From assembly GCA_024734495.1 (NCBI GenBank), contig JALMQS010000104.1, positions 1,116,001 through 1,180,000 on the forward strand: DNA of 64,000 nucleotides. The letters run 5' to 3'. Below are positions 1-11,427 of the stretch, in pieces. Within the stretch, counting starts at the first letter, position 1. Every line of letters begins with the position of its first letter. The notes under the pieces were generated by a model. It saw nothing but the letters and a program-made list of their open reading frames with translations, ran no database searches and was not told the DNA's origin. A program made the translations under genes and the position numbers. The stretch is from Forficula auricularia (taxonomy: Eukaryota; Arthropoda; Insecta; Dermaptera; Forficulidae).

Positions 1-49
1 TCGTGTGCGTTCAGCTACCCTTAACATCAAGGGAGTGTAATAATCAACC

Positions 50-80
50 CTGAAGATGATTAGCCGGCTGTGCGAAACAC
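50..80 (+). ncRNA. Degenerate hammerhead-like core (family F)
   Basis: CTGAAGA at 50-56 is followed by T and about 16 bases, then GAAAC at 74-78. Spacing and order match the hammerhead-like cores elsewhere in the window, closest to 16166-16200. Stem II pairs poorly and the cleavage triplet is lost, so this is a decayed copy. Confidence 0.3.
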
Positions 81-99
81 AATAAGCTTTCGCCAGTAA

Positions 100-1900
100 A
101 TCATCTGCCACCCTTTGCTCTTATTTTGGGGAACGGGACTGAGAACGAGACGAAAGATGGGATTCCAAACCCTTGGTAGAACATTCGCAATGTGTTGTCA
201 CGTACGTCTGTTGTTGTTACTTTTGTTGCTAGTATGTTCAAAACTCTACCAATTTCAGGATATCAATATTTATATTAGAATATGGGGATAAACAATTCAT
301 AAAACAAATCCAGAGTAACTAAAGTTATCAAGTACTCAAAATTATCTTATAGTTTTTCATATAACTATTATATTTTGGGGAAGTTTTCTTTAAGTAATTC
401 ACAGTCATCATTTAAAAATCTATTGATTATGCTAGGATCGCAGTGTCAAAATACTTCGGTTGTTAAACGACTAAGTCAGGGTACAGAGTTAAAGGGTTTA
501 ATCACGTTTTGCCGACTATAATAATTCACATAAAGAAAGACCATTGTTTACTTAAGTTAAGTTTTTTAAAGACACTTTCTGTAACTCTTTCTAATTTTCA
601 CTAATAAAAATAAAGTAAAAAATTGTATATCTTCCAATTAACCACCAATCCCATCCTCTTTTCCCTCATTCTGTATATCTTTTTTTTATAAATTTTATTA
701 AACCAATTATTTTACATTAATTAATGTATACATTGTATTTTGCTTCGATTCCGGAGATAACTTCTCCACCAGCGAGTGTCCTTGATTCATCTTTTAGTCC
801 TTGTTTTTAATAAGAGGAAAAATCTAATTAAATAAAAAAACCTCTTTTCCGATAATTATTTTAATTCCATTATTCCCCAATCAAGTCGATTGGATTCTCC
901 CTCTCCTCCATTCCTCTGTATATCTTTTTAAATTAAAATGGGTTTTAAAACATATATTATTAGAAGAAACATGCGAGCTTTAATTATTTCATTATTTTAA
1001 ACTCATTGACGTTTCGAACTTATAGGAGTGAAATTTTCTAAAGAAATGCATAAATATAATGAAAATATCCATTCCATCTCGGATCTAGTAGATGACAACT
1101 TCTCGTGATTTCCCCAGATTCGATCTTACTTTAAGGTCATATTCAGGGAAGAAATTTGTGAATATTTATAAAAATGTTCATAATTAGAGTCTCGAGGCTC
1201 TTATATTTTAGAAACATTATGAATTCAAATATATATTTTCATTCACAATTGGTATGATTAACTCTGAAATTTTCTGAATTTTGTCCCCGAAAAGGCTGTT
1301 TCCCCCTTCTGAATTCATCGGAAATAGTAAGTGTGCTGATTTATTATCACAAGCTGAAATGTGTTGCAAAATATTTACTTTGTTAAAATGACAATCAACG
1401 TTTTCATAACTGTTTTTTATTTATAAATATCGACAACCTTTCTTATTACGTATCTTTATGTCCGCGTAAAAAAAGGACGACAGAACAAACATATAACTAT
1501 TCACCTAATAATTTCGATTCAACTATTCGAATATAAAGTTTTTGAATATTAAAAAACCCTTTAAAATTTAAAATCTATTCTGACTAGGAGTCAATATATT
1601 TTAATTTCATCTTTTCAAGACTACTTTTCATCATCTTCTCATATTATATTTGTTTCACAAACAAAAGAAGTCAATGCAATAGGGACAAGATTAGAATTTA
1701 GTTTGTTGAATGTTACCCAATGATAATGAAATAAAATAATTGAACTGCAAGGTCCTTTTCACCATTTTTTAAAACTATTTAGTAGGAAATTCATTCCTTT
1801 AGATCGATTCTGATGACCTAATAGCAAGATTTATTAACACTAAGAAAACATTGATAAAGCAAACAAGACGGTGACAATAATGTGCTTTTTTTATTAAACC
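100..1900. other. AT-rich DNA without recognised gene
   Basis: No ORF, tRNA or clear transposon end is visible. Around 1009-1016 there is GACGTTTC, the reverse complement of the hammerhead 3' core GAAACGTC, but no partner CTGANGA is in range. Two loosely similar pyrimidine-rich stretches (about 640-690 and 895-935) share the word CTGTATATCTTTTT. Confidence 0.5.
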
Positions 1901-1903
1901 TCT

Positions 1904-1944
1904 TTAACTTGATGACGGTGGGAAGATTTTCCGAAACGTCGGTT
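1904..1944 (+). ncRNA. Hammerhead-like core, decayed (family A)
   Basis: The 3' half is well kept: GGAAGATTTTCC hairpin, then GAAACGTC followed by GGTT. The 5' core reads TTGATGA instead of CTGANGA and several extra bases precede stem II. It resembles family A cores at 21591 and 23159. Probably an old, inactive copy. Confidence 0.35.
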
Positions 1945-1949
1945 ATAAA

Positions 1950-2330
1950 ATTTTTCAATTAAAAAGTCTTTTATTTGGGATTTATGATTTTTTTCATTAT
2001 CCTGGGCTTCATCAAACTCCATGTTATCTATCAGCTCTTCGACAAGAAAATAAACCTAATATAAAATTTTATTCAGCAAATTTGAAAACTTCTGCGGGGA
2101 AAAACTACTTTTTATACAAATATGATAAAAAAATGGGAGAAATTTCTGACTTTTTTTATACACATTTTGATACATATATATGATATGACTCTTCGTGGTA
2201 TCTACGGTCGGTCCTTACACTCTTGGTCATAATTTTGTCATTAGGGTTTGTCCAAGGGTGACTGATATATTAAACTGATATCTTCTTTCCTCTTTTTAAT
2301 TTTCCTTAGTAATTTCTTTAGTAAAAAGAA
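1950..2330. other. AT-rich DNA, nothing recognised
   Basis: Low-complexity AT-rich sequence with no ORF or repeat ends that I can support. Confidence 0.4.
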
Positions 2331-2800
2331 GAGCGAGAGGAAGCGAGTTGCAATATCGGTGGATTAGCCGAGGCCCCTGGTCTGAGCTCAGGGGGTCCAG
2401 GCAGGCGGAGGCAGGACACTGGCAATCTGTTGTCCTCTATAAATCATCGTTAGCCGACGACTCCCAGGAAATATTAGCTCATTTATATGGAAATGGTCCG
2501 GGAAAAGCTGCGCGTCATAGACGGTGAAAAATTTCCAGACGTCAAGTCATGGAGAAGAGACCAAGGGGCAAACAAACCCCCCCCCCTTCCCCCATCGAAC
2601 CCTCTCTTCCAAACATGTCCATCTTGGGCTCAATAAGACACGAGGCGCCCCTGCTTTACTTAGGGCTTGTTTATTATGCATTAGCTCCTCGAACCCCAGC
2701 ACCCGAACCATCACTCGGATATGTATACCTATTTGAATAAGCAAATGACCCTACCCCCTTACACCACCTAGCCTCATTTCGATCTACCTTTCTCTGATCT
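2330..2800. other. GC-richer single-copy island (candidate regulatory DNA)
   Basis: Base composition rises sharply against the AT-rich flanks, no match occurs elsewhere in the window, and there are no terminal repeats. Three short overlapping ORFs of 63-70 codons occupy it in different frames and show no recognisable domain. A C-run (about 2578-2587) and several TTTAT/ATAAA words are present. Conserved noncoding DNA or an untranslated exon are both possible. Confidence 0.3.
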
Positions 2801-3170
2801 TATTCAGTCATAAATAAAAACAATGAAATGAACTTATTTAGCATATATAGGGGTATAAGTTCTGTCAATAATATATCGCGAATATGGAATGATAAAACAT
2901 ATTAAAGTATATAATAGGAAAAATCCTATTAAAAAATTCTGTATTTAGGTATGAATATTTTTATTACACGTGCCGAAAATTGAATGTTCATATATTTGTA
3001 TTTTGCAATTGCTTGGCTAGCGAGAAAAAATTGTCTATTGAAATGTTAGTCAAAAAAATGTAATCGATAATTTCATTAAGAGATGGCGCCTCAATCGTTT
3101 TAATAATTAAACAAAGTTCTCAAATTATTTATTTATTTTAGGAATTCTTTATAGCTGTAGTTGTATTAAT
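2800..3170. other. AT-rich DNA, nothing recognised
   Basis: No ORF or recognisable element end. Confidence 0.4.
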
Positions 3171-3223
3171 TTAGCAAGGGTTTAAATAAGAGACGTGCAG
3201 CTTTTATTTATTTATGAACTCCC

Positions 3224-3263
3224 GTTAACGTTTCGGACTATTGGTTGTAGCCATCCTCAGAGC
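3224..3263 (-). ncRNA. Hammerhead-like core (family I, left arm)
   Basis: On the minus strand: CTGAGGA, extra T, an imperfect stem II beginning GG and ending CC, then GAAACGTT. AACGTT is palindromic, as in the other families. Stem II has a mismatch and a length difference, so self-cleavage is doubtful. Confidence 0.4.
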
Positions 3264-3409
3264 GGAAATTTGTCAATATTTATATATAAAAAAAATTAGA
3301 TACACCAGTCATCAGATAAAACTATATACAAGAAATATACTTATGACATATACAAAACTATATACAGGGTGTTTGCCAAAAGATATAATGCTTTTAAGAC
3401 AATAATAGT

Positions 3410-3445
3410 CTGAAGATGGTATAACCAATAGCCGAAACGTTAGCG
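3410..3445 (+). ncRNA. Hammerhead-like core (family I, right arm)
   Basis: CTGAAGA at 3410-3416, extra T, then GGTAT...ATAGCC as an imperfect stem II, then GAAACGTT. It mirrors the left-arm core. Stem I pairing is weak. Confidence 0.4.
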
Positions 3446-3508
3446 GCATTTCATAAATAAAAAATAAATAAATAAAAGCTGCACGTCTCTTATTTAAACC
3501 CTTGCTAA

Positions 3509-4760
3509 AAAAAATATTTATTATTATTTATTATTATTATTATTATTATGTTGTATTGTTAAAATGAAAATTATATTTTGGAAATAGTATAGGATAATTA
3601 CATTTTTTTATAAATACCTAATAACTTTTATTTGTTAGAAAAATATTTTTTGACAAAAAGTGGGGGATTGTTCTCGGGATCTCAAGCTCTCAAGTAGGAG
3701 ATATATTAACCGCCCCTCCAGAGACATCTAGAGCGAAAGATAGTGTAATAATGGGGTCCGGCCTCTGATTTTTTACTTTTTAACTACTTTTATTTCTAGT
3801 GTTTTTAATTTTTAAGTTCCATTAAATTTCATTGATAAATTATATTTATGTATATAAGTAAAATTAAAAAAAATATATAAATATGGGGGGGGGGCGATAA
3901 GATTCCACCCCGGGTCCCAGGTAAGTCACGACTATAAACTTATTGATAAATAATTAATCTTTAAATATGCATTTTTACATTATTTCTTATCTCTATCCCA
4001 AATTATTTTTATTTAACAAAAAATTATTTAAAAAGTATAGTATAATGAAAAATATTGAGTAGTATCATAAAGGAAATATCGTTTTCAGGAAAACAATGAA
4101 TTCTAAAAATTAGCAAAGATTACTATTTTACCTTTGGTTGTAGTATTTATAATACTAATAGAAAATGAGGAATATTATTTCTGTAGCCACTGAAATACGT
4201 ACCTGAAACAAAAAGAAAAGTATATATTAATAACATGTTTCTAAATTAAATTCATTTATATTAGAATAGTAAGAGAATAAAAGGGTGGGGATAGGGTTTA
4301 TATATTATTTTTATGAAAATTAAAATAAATTTGGATAGGATTCGGTTCGCTTCTGCAAATTTTGGCGATTTGGTCATTGATTTGTTAGCAAATGGTTTGT
4401 GCTATTAAAATTGACCTGAATGCACATCCTATTGATATAAGCTCCATCTGGAACAAGTAGTCTCCATATAATATTACGATTTTTTTTTCTAATTTTCTCT
4501 GCATTTTTATCTGGAAGTTCTGAAGCCTTAGATCCCAAAATTTTTTGAAATACAAACATTTTGGCATTGGAAGGATACTTCTTAGACTTTCTGTTCTAGT
4601 TAGAGTAGAAATCCAGACAGACAGACACACAGGCAGTATGGAAAATAATAGTTAAAATAAAAAGGAATGACTGTTTAAAATTTTTAAATATAATGAAGAT
4701 ATTTTTATATCTTTGAATGAAATTTATATCTTTGTCGGATGGGTTCATTAGAAAAGATTT
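3509..4760. other. AT-rich DNA with ATT microsatellite and G-run
   Basis: A short (ATT)n run lies at about 3520-3552 and a G-run at about 3885-3893. Between 3660 and 3770 there is a GC-richer stretch of unknown nature. A run of CAGA repeats lies near 4613-4626. The two short minus ORFs at 4374-4630 overlap in different frames and look like chance ORFs. Confidence 0.4.
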
Positions 4761-5021
4761 TTAATAATAAAAAAGTTAGTAAAATTTCAAGGTAGGTTTC
4801 ACAAAAAAAAAATATATAATTATATGTTTTGAGTTTTTATAAAACTACTTTCTATGTTAATTCCTGAAGATGGGCTCAAAACCCGAAATATATATATCGA
4901 GATAAAAACTCAAAACATATATAATTTTTTATTTTATTTGTGAGAAACCTACCTTGAAATTTTACCAACTTTTTTTATTATTAAAATATTTCACCTTGAA
5001 CCAACACCTAACTCTTTTAAT
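4761..5021 (+). mobile_element. Hammerhead foldback element (family B)
   Basis: Left arm 4761-4838 and right arm 4904-4984 are near-perfect inverted copies. The right arm continues into a tail reading TTTCACCTTGAACCAACACC, shared in diverged form by the copies at 6526, 6711, 25836 and 27050. A plus-strand core lies between the arms at 4864-4895. Probably a non-autonomous retroelement in inverted-dimer form. Confidence 0.6.
4864..4895 (+). ncRNA. Hammerhead-like core (family B)
   Basis: CTGAAGA (4864-4870), extra T, stem II GGG/CCC closed by a CTCAAAA loop, then GAAATATATA. Stem III would be the palindrome ATAT with A as the base before cleavage. Stem I pairing is not evident. Confidence 0.45.
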
Positions 5022-6525
5022 GGCAAGGATATACATGGGCTTGGGGGATGACAACCCTTCTAACATGTAATTTAAATCGTCTATAATATCTTATATTGAT
5101 AAAGTAGAAGACACTATATTTGAAACTTTTTTAATTTCTATTTTGAAAACTTCTTATTTATTAGGTTTCGTTTGTCTGTGTATGACTAGTTGTCTATCTC
5201 AAAGGGGCTTCTTTTATATATTTAAAAGATTATTTTCAAAATAATATCAAATACTCAATATTTAATAAGTGTAATATATTTTTTTTAGAAAATCTTCATC
5301 ATCATAGTTCATGTCTGTCTGATCCAAATAAAATAATAGCTCAAAACAAATTAAATTAAATATTACAAGCTAATATTTGTGATAATCTAATTTCTAATTT
5401 ACCATTTTATTTGACTTATTTGCTTGGCTCCACTTTCAATCTCATCACTCTGAGATTAATCAACATAAAATAAACAAATAAATAAATATATCTGAACGGA
5501 CGAGTCTGGTGAAAAAGTAATAAAAACAGCCGTAAAAAGTTTTTTCTTTTTTTATTAGAGTTCAAAATAAAATATATTTATTTAACTGAAAAAGTTTAAT
5601 AAATATAGAGGGTGGGACTGAGAAATTATTAAACTTTTTTTAGTGAAACAATTATAAAGGGTGATATTACTCAATCCAGTTTTCCTATGGTTAAATATAT
5701 AGTATACTAAGGTTTCAAGTCAGGATTCGTTATGAATGGGATTGCTTTTAGGGGACTGTTTGCACTAATTTATTTCACTACTATTAAGGATTGAATGAAA
5801 GCGAAGTTTCAGAATTACAAACATACAAAGGTTTAATTTTAAAATACTTATAGTATTTAAAAACTTATAGTATTAAAAAAATATATGAAATTTATTTATT
5901 TTAACATTTTCTAATTAAAAATGAATTATTTAAATACGTATGAGTCTTAATATATTATTTAGAAATTGAATTAATTAAAAAAAGAGGGTTCTATAAAAAT
6001 GAGCGTTTCCGGATCGTTGAAAATATTAAAAACATTTCAGGTGGAAATATTTTTTCAGAGTTTTCGTAAAAAGCTTTTCATATATACAACCCCATCATAG
6101 TTTTTTTTTAGCCTAACTATATCTATATATGGTAGTAGGTAAAGATTTAGATATATGGAAATAAATTCTTGATTGTTTCAAATTTAATTATAAAGTCAAA
6201 ACGTTTAGGAGGAAATTCTCACTTTATCAATTGACAATTTGAAAAAACAGAAAGATAAATATCTTAAAAATAGTTTTTTTTATTATATTATTCATAAACC
6301 AATCATTTTCAAATTTTTAATTGATAAAGTGATAAGATCCCCCGAAACTTTATATACCTATCATTTTTTAAAGACTTTAGTTTCCCTTCTATCTTTTTTA
6401 CTTTATTTGTACTGGCTGTGCAAGAGATTGCAAAAACTTAATCTCTCTGGAGGTTAGAGTACCTCTGTAGTTCTTTTGGCTAAAATCGAAGATCCGGAAT
6501 TACATGTTTACTTGAAGACTTAAAA
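5022..6525. other. AT-rich DNA with one dispersed repeat
   Basis: About 5133-5290 matches 10968-11103 in diverged form, sharing the word GACTAGTTGTCTATC-like core and the end TCAATATTTAATAAGTG. The rest is AT-rich. A 72-codon ORF at 6239-6457 has no recognisable features. Confidence 0.45.
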
Positions 6526-6623
6526 TTATTTGATAAAAAATACTTGGTAGGTTTCACATTAAGTATTTTTTATCCAATAATTTTAAAAAATATTTCACCA
6601 AGTACCAACACCAAATTCCTTAA
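6526..6623 (+). mobile_element. Short foldback with family B tail
   Basis: ATTATTTGATAAAAAATACTT is mirrored by AAGTATTTTTTATCCAATAAT around GGTAGGTTTCAC, followed by the family B tail TTTCACCAAGTACCAACACC ending near 6623. The hammerhead core is missing, so this is a truncated or internally deleted copy. Confidence 0.5.
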
Positions 6624-6710
6624 AAACTAATTGAAGACTTTTGGTATTTTGCAATTTCGTCTTTTTTCCGGTATTCTCAAAACGGCTTGGGGAAACCCAA
6701 ATTGAAGTAA

Positions 6711-6945
6711 TTTGAATAAAATGAAGAGAATTTAAAAAAATTTAAAAATATAAAATTCTAGGTAGGTTTCACAAAAATAAAAAACAAGATGCTCGTACCC
6801 CGAAATATATATAGAGTCATGCTAACAAGCATCTTGTCTTTATTTTTGTGATACCTACATAGAAATTTTATTTTTAAATTTTCTTTGCTTTATTTAAATA
6901 TCTTTCACAAAGAACCTACACAGCTACACCATTCTCCCTTAACAA
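6711..6945 (+). mobile_element. Hammerhead foldback element (family B), truncated core
   Basis: Inverted arms carry GGTAGGTTTCACAAAAATAAA on the left and its diverged complement on the right, then the family B tail ending at CATTCTCCCTTAACA. Only the 3' half of the hammerhead remains: CCCCGAAATATATATAGAG at about 6797-6815. Confidence 0.55.
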
Positions 6946-6955
6946 AATTTAAGTA

Positions 6956-7342
6956 CAGTAGAGAGTCGATAATCCGGGATTAAAAAATCCGGACCGTCGA
7001 TAATCCGGATTCAATTCCAGTGAAAAAAAGTGTAAACTGTACAGTATTCTGTAAATACATATGTATGTACAATGCGCATTACACATGTATGTAAAATGTG
7101 TATTACATTACATATGTATGTACAATGTGCATATTATACATTATAAATTCATATTAATTAGGTTTTATTCATCTGCTCCAATTATTTACCCACTAAAGTG
7201 AATTATTAACGGTTTTAGCAAGTTTTCTTTTTGTTATGAACTCAAACGACCACCTTTTTTTTGGTTTTTTTTCAAAAATCCTGACATTTTGATAATTCGG
7301 ACAGAGGGTCCGGACACAATTAATCCGGATTACGCTCTACTG
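6956..7342. mobile_element. pogo/Tigger-type MITE, 387 bp
   Basis: Terminal inverted repeats begin CAGTAGAG and continue with related TCCGG-rich sequence at both ends. The element is flanked by TA duplications (6954-6955 and 7343-7344), as expected for the Tc1/mariner/pogo superfamily. No transposase is present. Repeats of ACATATGTATGTA lie inside at about 7056-7140. Confidence 0.75.
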
Positions 7343-7389
7343 TAATTTGAATGAAGAAAATTGGTATGATGATTCCAATAAGGGAGAAA

Positions 7390-7780
7390 CTAATCTGAAA
7401 GTCGTGTGGTGGCCACACCAGTTGATTTTATCTTCTTTTTAATTATCAATAAGTCAATCTGTTTAATGAAGTGGAAGTGGAAAGGAAGCTTGCTCATCCA
7501 CCATCCAAAGGCGATCTGGGTTGTCGCGGCAGGCAATAAATGTCGCCTGTACGGTTGACGCCTCTGGTTGCACTCCGATAATAATACCCGGGGCTGTCTT
7601 AACAAGGGTTTGCACTCAACATTCGGATTATTTCCCGGGGTCTCAGAGAATAAAAAAAAAATCCTCACCCTAAAGACCCAAACCCCCAATCCAAAGCGTC
7701 TTAAGCTATTTTATGTTGACGGGACTAGTGAAGTGGAGAGCAAGACCGAGAGCCCGAACATAGTACACATTTTATCGAAA
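7390..7780. other. GC-richer single-copy island
   Basis: No repeat partner in the window and no convincing ORF: the 99-codon minus and 82-codon plus ORFs overlap each other and lack recognisable features. Contains GGCAATAAATGTCGCC, a short inverted repeat around an AATAAA word. Could be regulatory DNA. Confidence 0.25.
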
Positions 7781-9456
7781 AAATATTCACCTCTTTTAAA
7801 CAAATTCAATTTATAAATATACATTTAAGAGAGCGGACATAAAACTCAAATGTTCAATACATAAGCTATTTAAATAATAAATTCAAATTACAAATTCATA
7901 ATCTCTTTTAAAGTTAAGTATATATTGAACTTGTTCACTTAATCGATAAAAGATGCAGGATGATTTTCCCTATTATAAGAAAACACCTTTCAATTAAGCA
8001 CAACACCCTAAATTGGAAAATAATTTTATTCTTAAGCTATGGGGTGAAATCACATCAAGGCCTCCAGGTCTTGAAAGGATGAGATCTTATAGAAATTAAA
8101 TTAGAAAAATAAAGAAAAAAATGTATTAACATTGGGAATAAAATTTCTGTTTAAATTTAATTTTCCATATTCTTCAAATTCTAAATATAACCTTTAATTC
8201 TTGAAGTTTTCTACTTCCACAAATATCTTTTAAACCAATTCAATATTTAATTAGGAACTCATATCTAATTATTTTCTTCCTTCTACTTAGAATAATTTAA
8301 ATTTAGTAGCAGTTTTATGGACAGTGACAGTGACACCGCTTTCACAGTAAAAAAAGGGCAAGCTGCACTTTTTATTCTATAGAAAATACAATGCAAAAAT
8401 TTTCATTAAAGATTTTTTCTCTATTAATACTATACATCGAATTTATTGGTACGTTCCTGTGGAATATATTATAGAAGATAGAAAAGGGGTGAAAACTCAT
8501 AGATGGGAAATTTTGGTTGATTAGATAAAAAAAATGCTCAAGTCGTCTGGGTCCTATATTTGCACTTATAGAACTATTCACAGGTTCTGTTCTATATAGA
8601 TCTAGGTTTGATTAAATAAAAAAATGGTTTTTGGTTGTCACAAACCGTAGACTACATTTTTACCAAAATTAGAAATAGTTTATAAACTAATAAAAAAGCA
8701 AGTTCATGATTTAAACGATTTCTTATTTATTTAACTTATAAGAAGGTGTGCAAAATGAATAAAACATAGAAATTCAGAAAAACCAAAAAATAATATCATT
8801 TAAATTAAATGCTGGAATATATCGTCATTTAGAGCCGAACCATGTCCCCATAAAACTCCTGACGTTCACAGCTTAATTGTCTTTGAGTAATATTATTGCT
8901 GTCTTGAACAATCGTAATTTTTAAATAAATGATATTTATATTATACAATATGGTATTTATAAATTTTCTCCTTAAGGTCCTCTAAAAAACCGAAAATTTT
9001 GAAAGTACAATTTAATGTCTCTACTTCACTGTTCTGGAAATCCATCTTGTTGATAACAGAAAACTTTATCTTGATTATTAAACATTTGCTCGCTGTCTTT
9101 TTCGTTAATAATTTAAAGTAAGAAGACAAGAGCACTCATTCATGGAACGATGAGTGGCTGAAGATAATCAGCAGAGGCGATGCTGGGACAGGAACTAGCA
9201 GAAGAAGAGGGTTCTTTGCTCCCTCTTCCCAAACACTCACCCTTATATGGGTCAGTGGATCTTCACTAGTATTGATCCTAGTAAAACTTAGATTGGATTG
9301 GAAAAAACAATTTATCCATTCAAAAATTAATAATTATAAAATAGATATAAGTCAGGCAATTACCAAAAAATATTTTCCGAGGGAGGACAAATAGTTTTTT
9401 GATTGAAAATTATTTCCTCCGCGTTTCAAACAATTGTAAACAGGAAAAAGAAAGAA
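7781..9456. other. AT-rich DNA, nothing recognised
   Basis: No exon-like stretch, tRNA or transposon end that I can support. Short ORFs at 8372-8581 and 8941-9135 look random. Confidence 0.4.
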
Positions 9457-9459
9457 TAA

Positions 9460-9690
9460 GGGCCGGTTGCATGTCGCAAAGTAAATGCTTTTTACCACTA
9501 ACCAAGGTAGATGGTAAATGGAGTGACTGGGATGGCCAATCAGATGACAGGAACTTAAAGTTCCTGTCATCTGATTGGCCATCCCAGTCACTCCATTTAC
9601 CATCTACCTTGGTTAGTGGTAAAAGCATTTACTGCATCATCTACCTTGGTTAGTGGTAAAAAGCATTTGCTTTGCGTCATCAACCGGCCC
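9460..9690. mobile_element. Harbinger-type hairpin MITE, 231 bp
   Basis: Ends are GGGCCGGTTG and its complement. Flanking TAA on both sides (9457-9459 and 9691-9693) fits the 3-bp TWA target duplications of PIF/Harbinger elements. The arms are almost perfectly complementary for about 95 bp, so a transcript would form a long hairpin. The right arm carries an internal tandem duplication of about 37 bp. The short ORFs here are products of the palindrome. Confidence 0.75.
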
Positions 9691-9693
9691 TAA

Positions 9694-10481
9694 TCCGGTC
9701 AATTGCGACCCGGGTTGCATACCTCATATGTTCCAAAATACTTGATATATTAAATTCTTTCTTATTTGTCACTTAAAAATGAGTGAATTTGAGAAGAAAC
9801 ATTGAGGATGGTTCATACCGTCAGCTTCAAGCTAAATAAAGTTTTAAAAAATTAAACCCAATTCGATTTAAAGATATCTTTACAGCAATAGAGCAATACC
9901 TCACAGCATATAATAAAAAATATTAAGGGATAAGGTCGCCAGATTTTTTTATTAATCAAAAATCTAAAGTTGGTTCAATATTAAAATAAAATTTTACAAT
10001 ACATAAATGTTATATTATATCAAATTTCAAAGATATAGGTACTATATTTTCTACTTGATTTATGTAAAGTCTACCTCCCAATCGGGCCTATGTAGTGAAT
10101 TGAGTCTTTTTAAAATTCTCATGTATGATGAAAATCCCCATGGTGTCTTCTATTGAATCTGAATGATCATGGGTAATTTTTATTACATTTCAGAAGGGTT
10201 GTATACATCATCCCTTTGGGAATTGAACCAAATTGTCATTAAGCCGGTTAAATGAGAGTCAAGCCGCATACCGAGTGTTTGGTATTTATAGCTTCCAAAA
10301 CACTTAAGATATCAAAGTCGTTGAGATTTTTCATTGATACAAAAACAACAACAACAATGTATTATTTTCCCATAATTTCAAATTAATCCGACAAGTACAA
10401 AAATCAACCTAAAAATGCCCATTTTGCGGCTCTCTCATGTCTCTCAAGCTTGAGTTGTTTATCATTAAAGAATTTAGTCTT
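9694..10481. other. AT-rich DNA, nothing recognised
   Basis: No gene or transposon end that I can support. Confidence 0.4.
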
Positions 10482-10857
10482 ATTGATTTTAAGTCGATTC
10501 CTCCACGTTTTCAGAAGAGGTTGCCATTTATAGTCAAAACATCAAAAATGGAATGCAATAATGTTATTCCTCTAGTATTAGATAAGAATTGATCGTTATT
10601 TTTGATTTTAAGCCGATTCCTCCATGTCTTCAGCAATGGTTACCAATAATAATCGAAGCGTCAAAAATCTAATGTAAAATTGTTATTCCTCAAGTATTCG
10701 ATTAGAATCGATGGCTATTTTTGATTTTAAGTCGATTCCTCCATGTCTTCAGCAATGGTTACTAATAATAACCGAAATGTCAAATATCCAATGTAGAATG
10801 GCTATTCCTCGACTGTTAAATGAGAATCGATCATTATTTTTGAATTAAAGTCAACAT
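10482..10857 (+). repeat. Tandem repeat, about 120-bp unit, three copies
   Basis: Units start at 10482, 10602 and 10721 with TTGATTTTAAGTCGATTCC and a fourth partial start lies at about 10840. Each unit holds a GGTTAC...AACCGAAATGTC-like segment that resembles stem II plus the 3' core of a hammerhead. The 5' side reads TTCAGCAAT rather than CTGANGAN, so any ribozyme is decayed or absent. Confidence 0.7.
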
Positions 10858-10967
10858 GAACTGCAAATTGCAAGTAATATCGGATGATTAATAATAAAGG
10901 AATAAACATATTAATATTTCAAATGAATTTGGATAAAGTTTAGCAACGTTCCGTTGCAGTTTATTTA

Positions 10968-11103
10968 ATTTCTATTTTGAAAACTCATTATTTAGGTTTC
11001 ATTTATCCATGTATGGCTAGTTGTCTATCACTAAGGGGGTTCTTATTTTCAAAAATAATATCAAAAACTCAATATTTAATAAGTGAAATATATTTTTCTT
11101 ATA
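10968..11103. repeat. Dispersed repeat, copy of 5133-5290
   Basis: Shares several aligned blocks with 5133-5290, including TTTCTATTTTGAAAACT at the start and TCAATATTTAATAAGTG near the end. Function unknown. Confidence 0.5.
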
Positions 11104-11261
11104 TAATGACAAAAAAGATTTAATAGAATTAAAAAATACCATCTAGTGTATAATGTATACTTATAGTATATACTAATGTTACTTCATTCGTATCCATAGT
11201 AAATTTAAAACAGGAATAATAGGGAATTGGATAAAATTAAAAACAGAGCTTTTTTAAATGG

Positions 11262-11301
11262 GCCAGACGTTTCGTCAATTTATTTTGACTTCCTCAGTGG
11301 C
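11262..11301 (-). ncRNA. Hammerhead-like ribozyme candidate (family C, left)
   Basis: Minus strand in order: GCCA (stem I), CTGAGGA, extra A, GTCAA, 6-base loop, TTGAC (perfect 5-bp stem II), GAAAC, GTC, then TGGC pairing with GCCA. ACGT forms a loopless palindromic stem III, which would need a second molecule to pair. This is one of the two best-preserved cores here. The extra A after CTGAGGA departs from the classical core. Confidence 0.6.
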
Positions 11302-11387
11302 TCATTTTATCACTCTCTGTCAAAAAACAATTTTATCATGTTTTGTCTAATAGTAAAATTGTTTTTTGATAAGGAGTGATAAAATGA

Positions 11388-11427
11388 GTCCCTGAGGAAG
11401 TCAAAGTAAATTGACGAAACGTCTGGC
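11388..11427 (+). ncRNA. Hammerhead-like ribozyme candidate (family C, right)
   Basis: CTGAGGA at 11392-11398, extra A, GTCAA/TTGAC stem II, GAAACGTC, then TGGCC. Same design as the left-arm core, but stem I is disrupted: TCC instead of CCA precedes the core. Confidence 0.5.

Larger units (their letters stand above)
3171..3508. mobile_element. Foldback element with two inverted hammerhead-like cores (family I)
   Basis: The left arm (from 3171, beginning TTAGCAAGGGTTTAAATAAG) is the reverse complement of the right arm ending at 3508. Each arm contains one hammerhead-like core, minus at 3224-3263 and plus at 3410-3445, so the cores face each other across the short loop. No ORF. No clear target duplication was found. 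Confidence 0.65.

Noticed and set aside
9352..9653. Three overlapping ORFs with similar peptides on both strands
   Set aside because: Direct consequence of the perfect palindrome of the Harbinger-type MITE.
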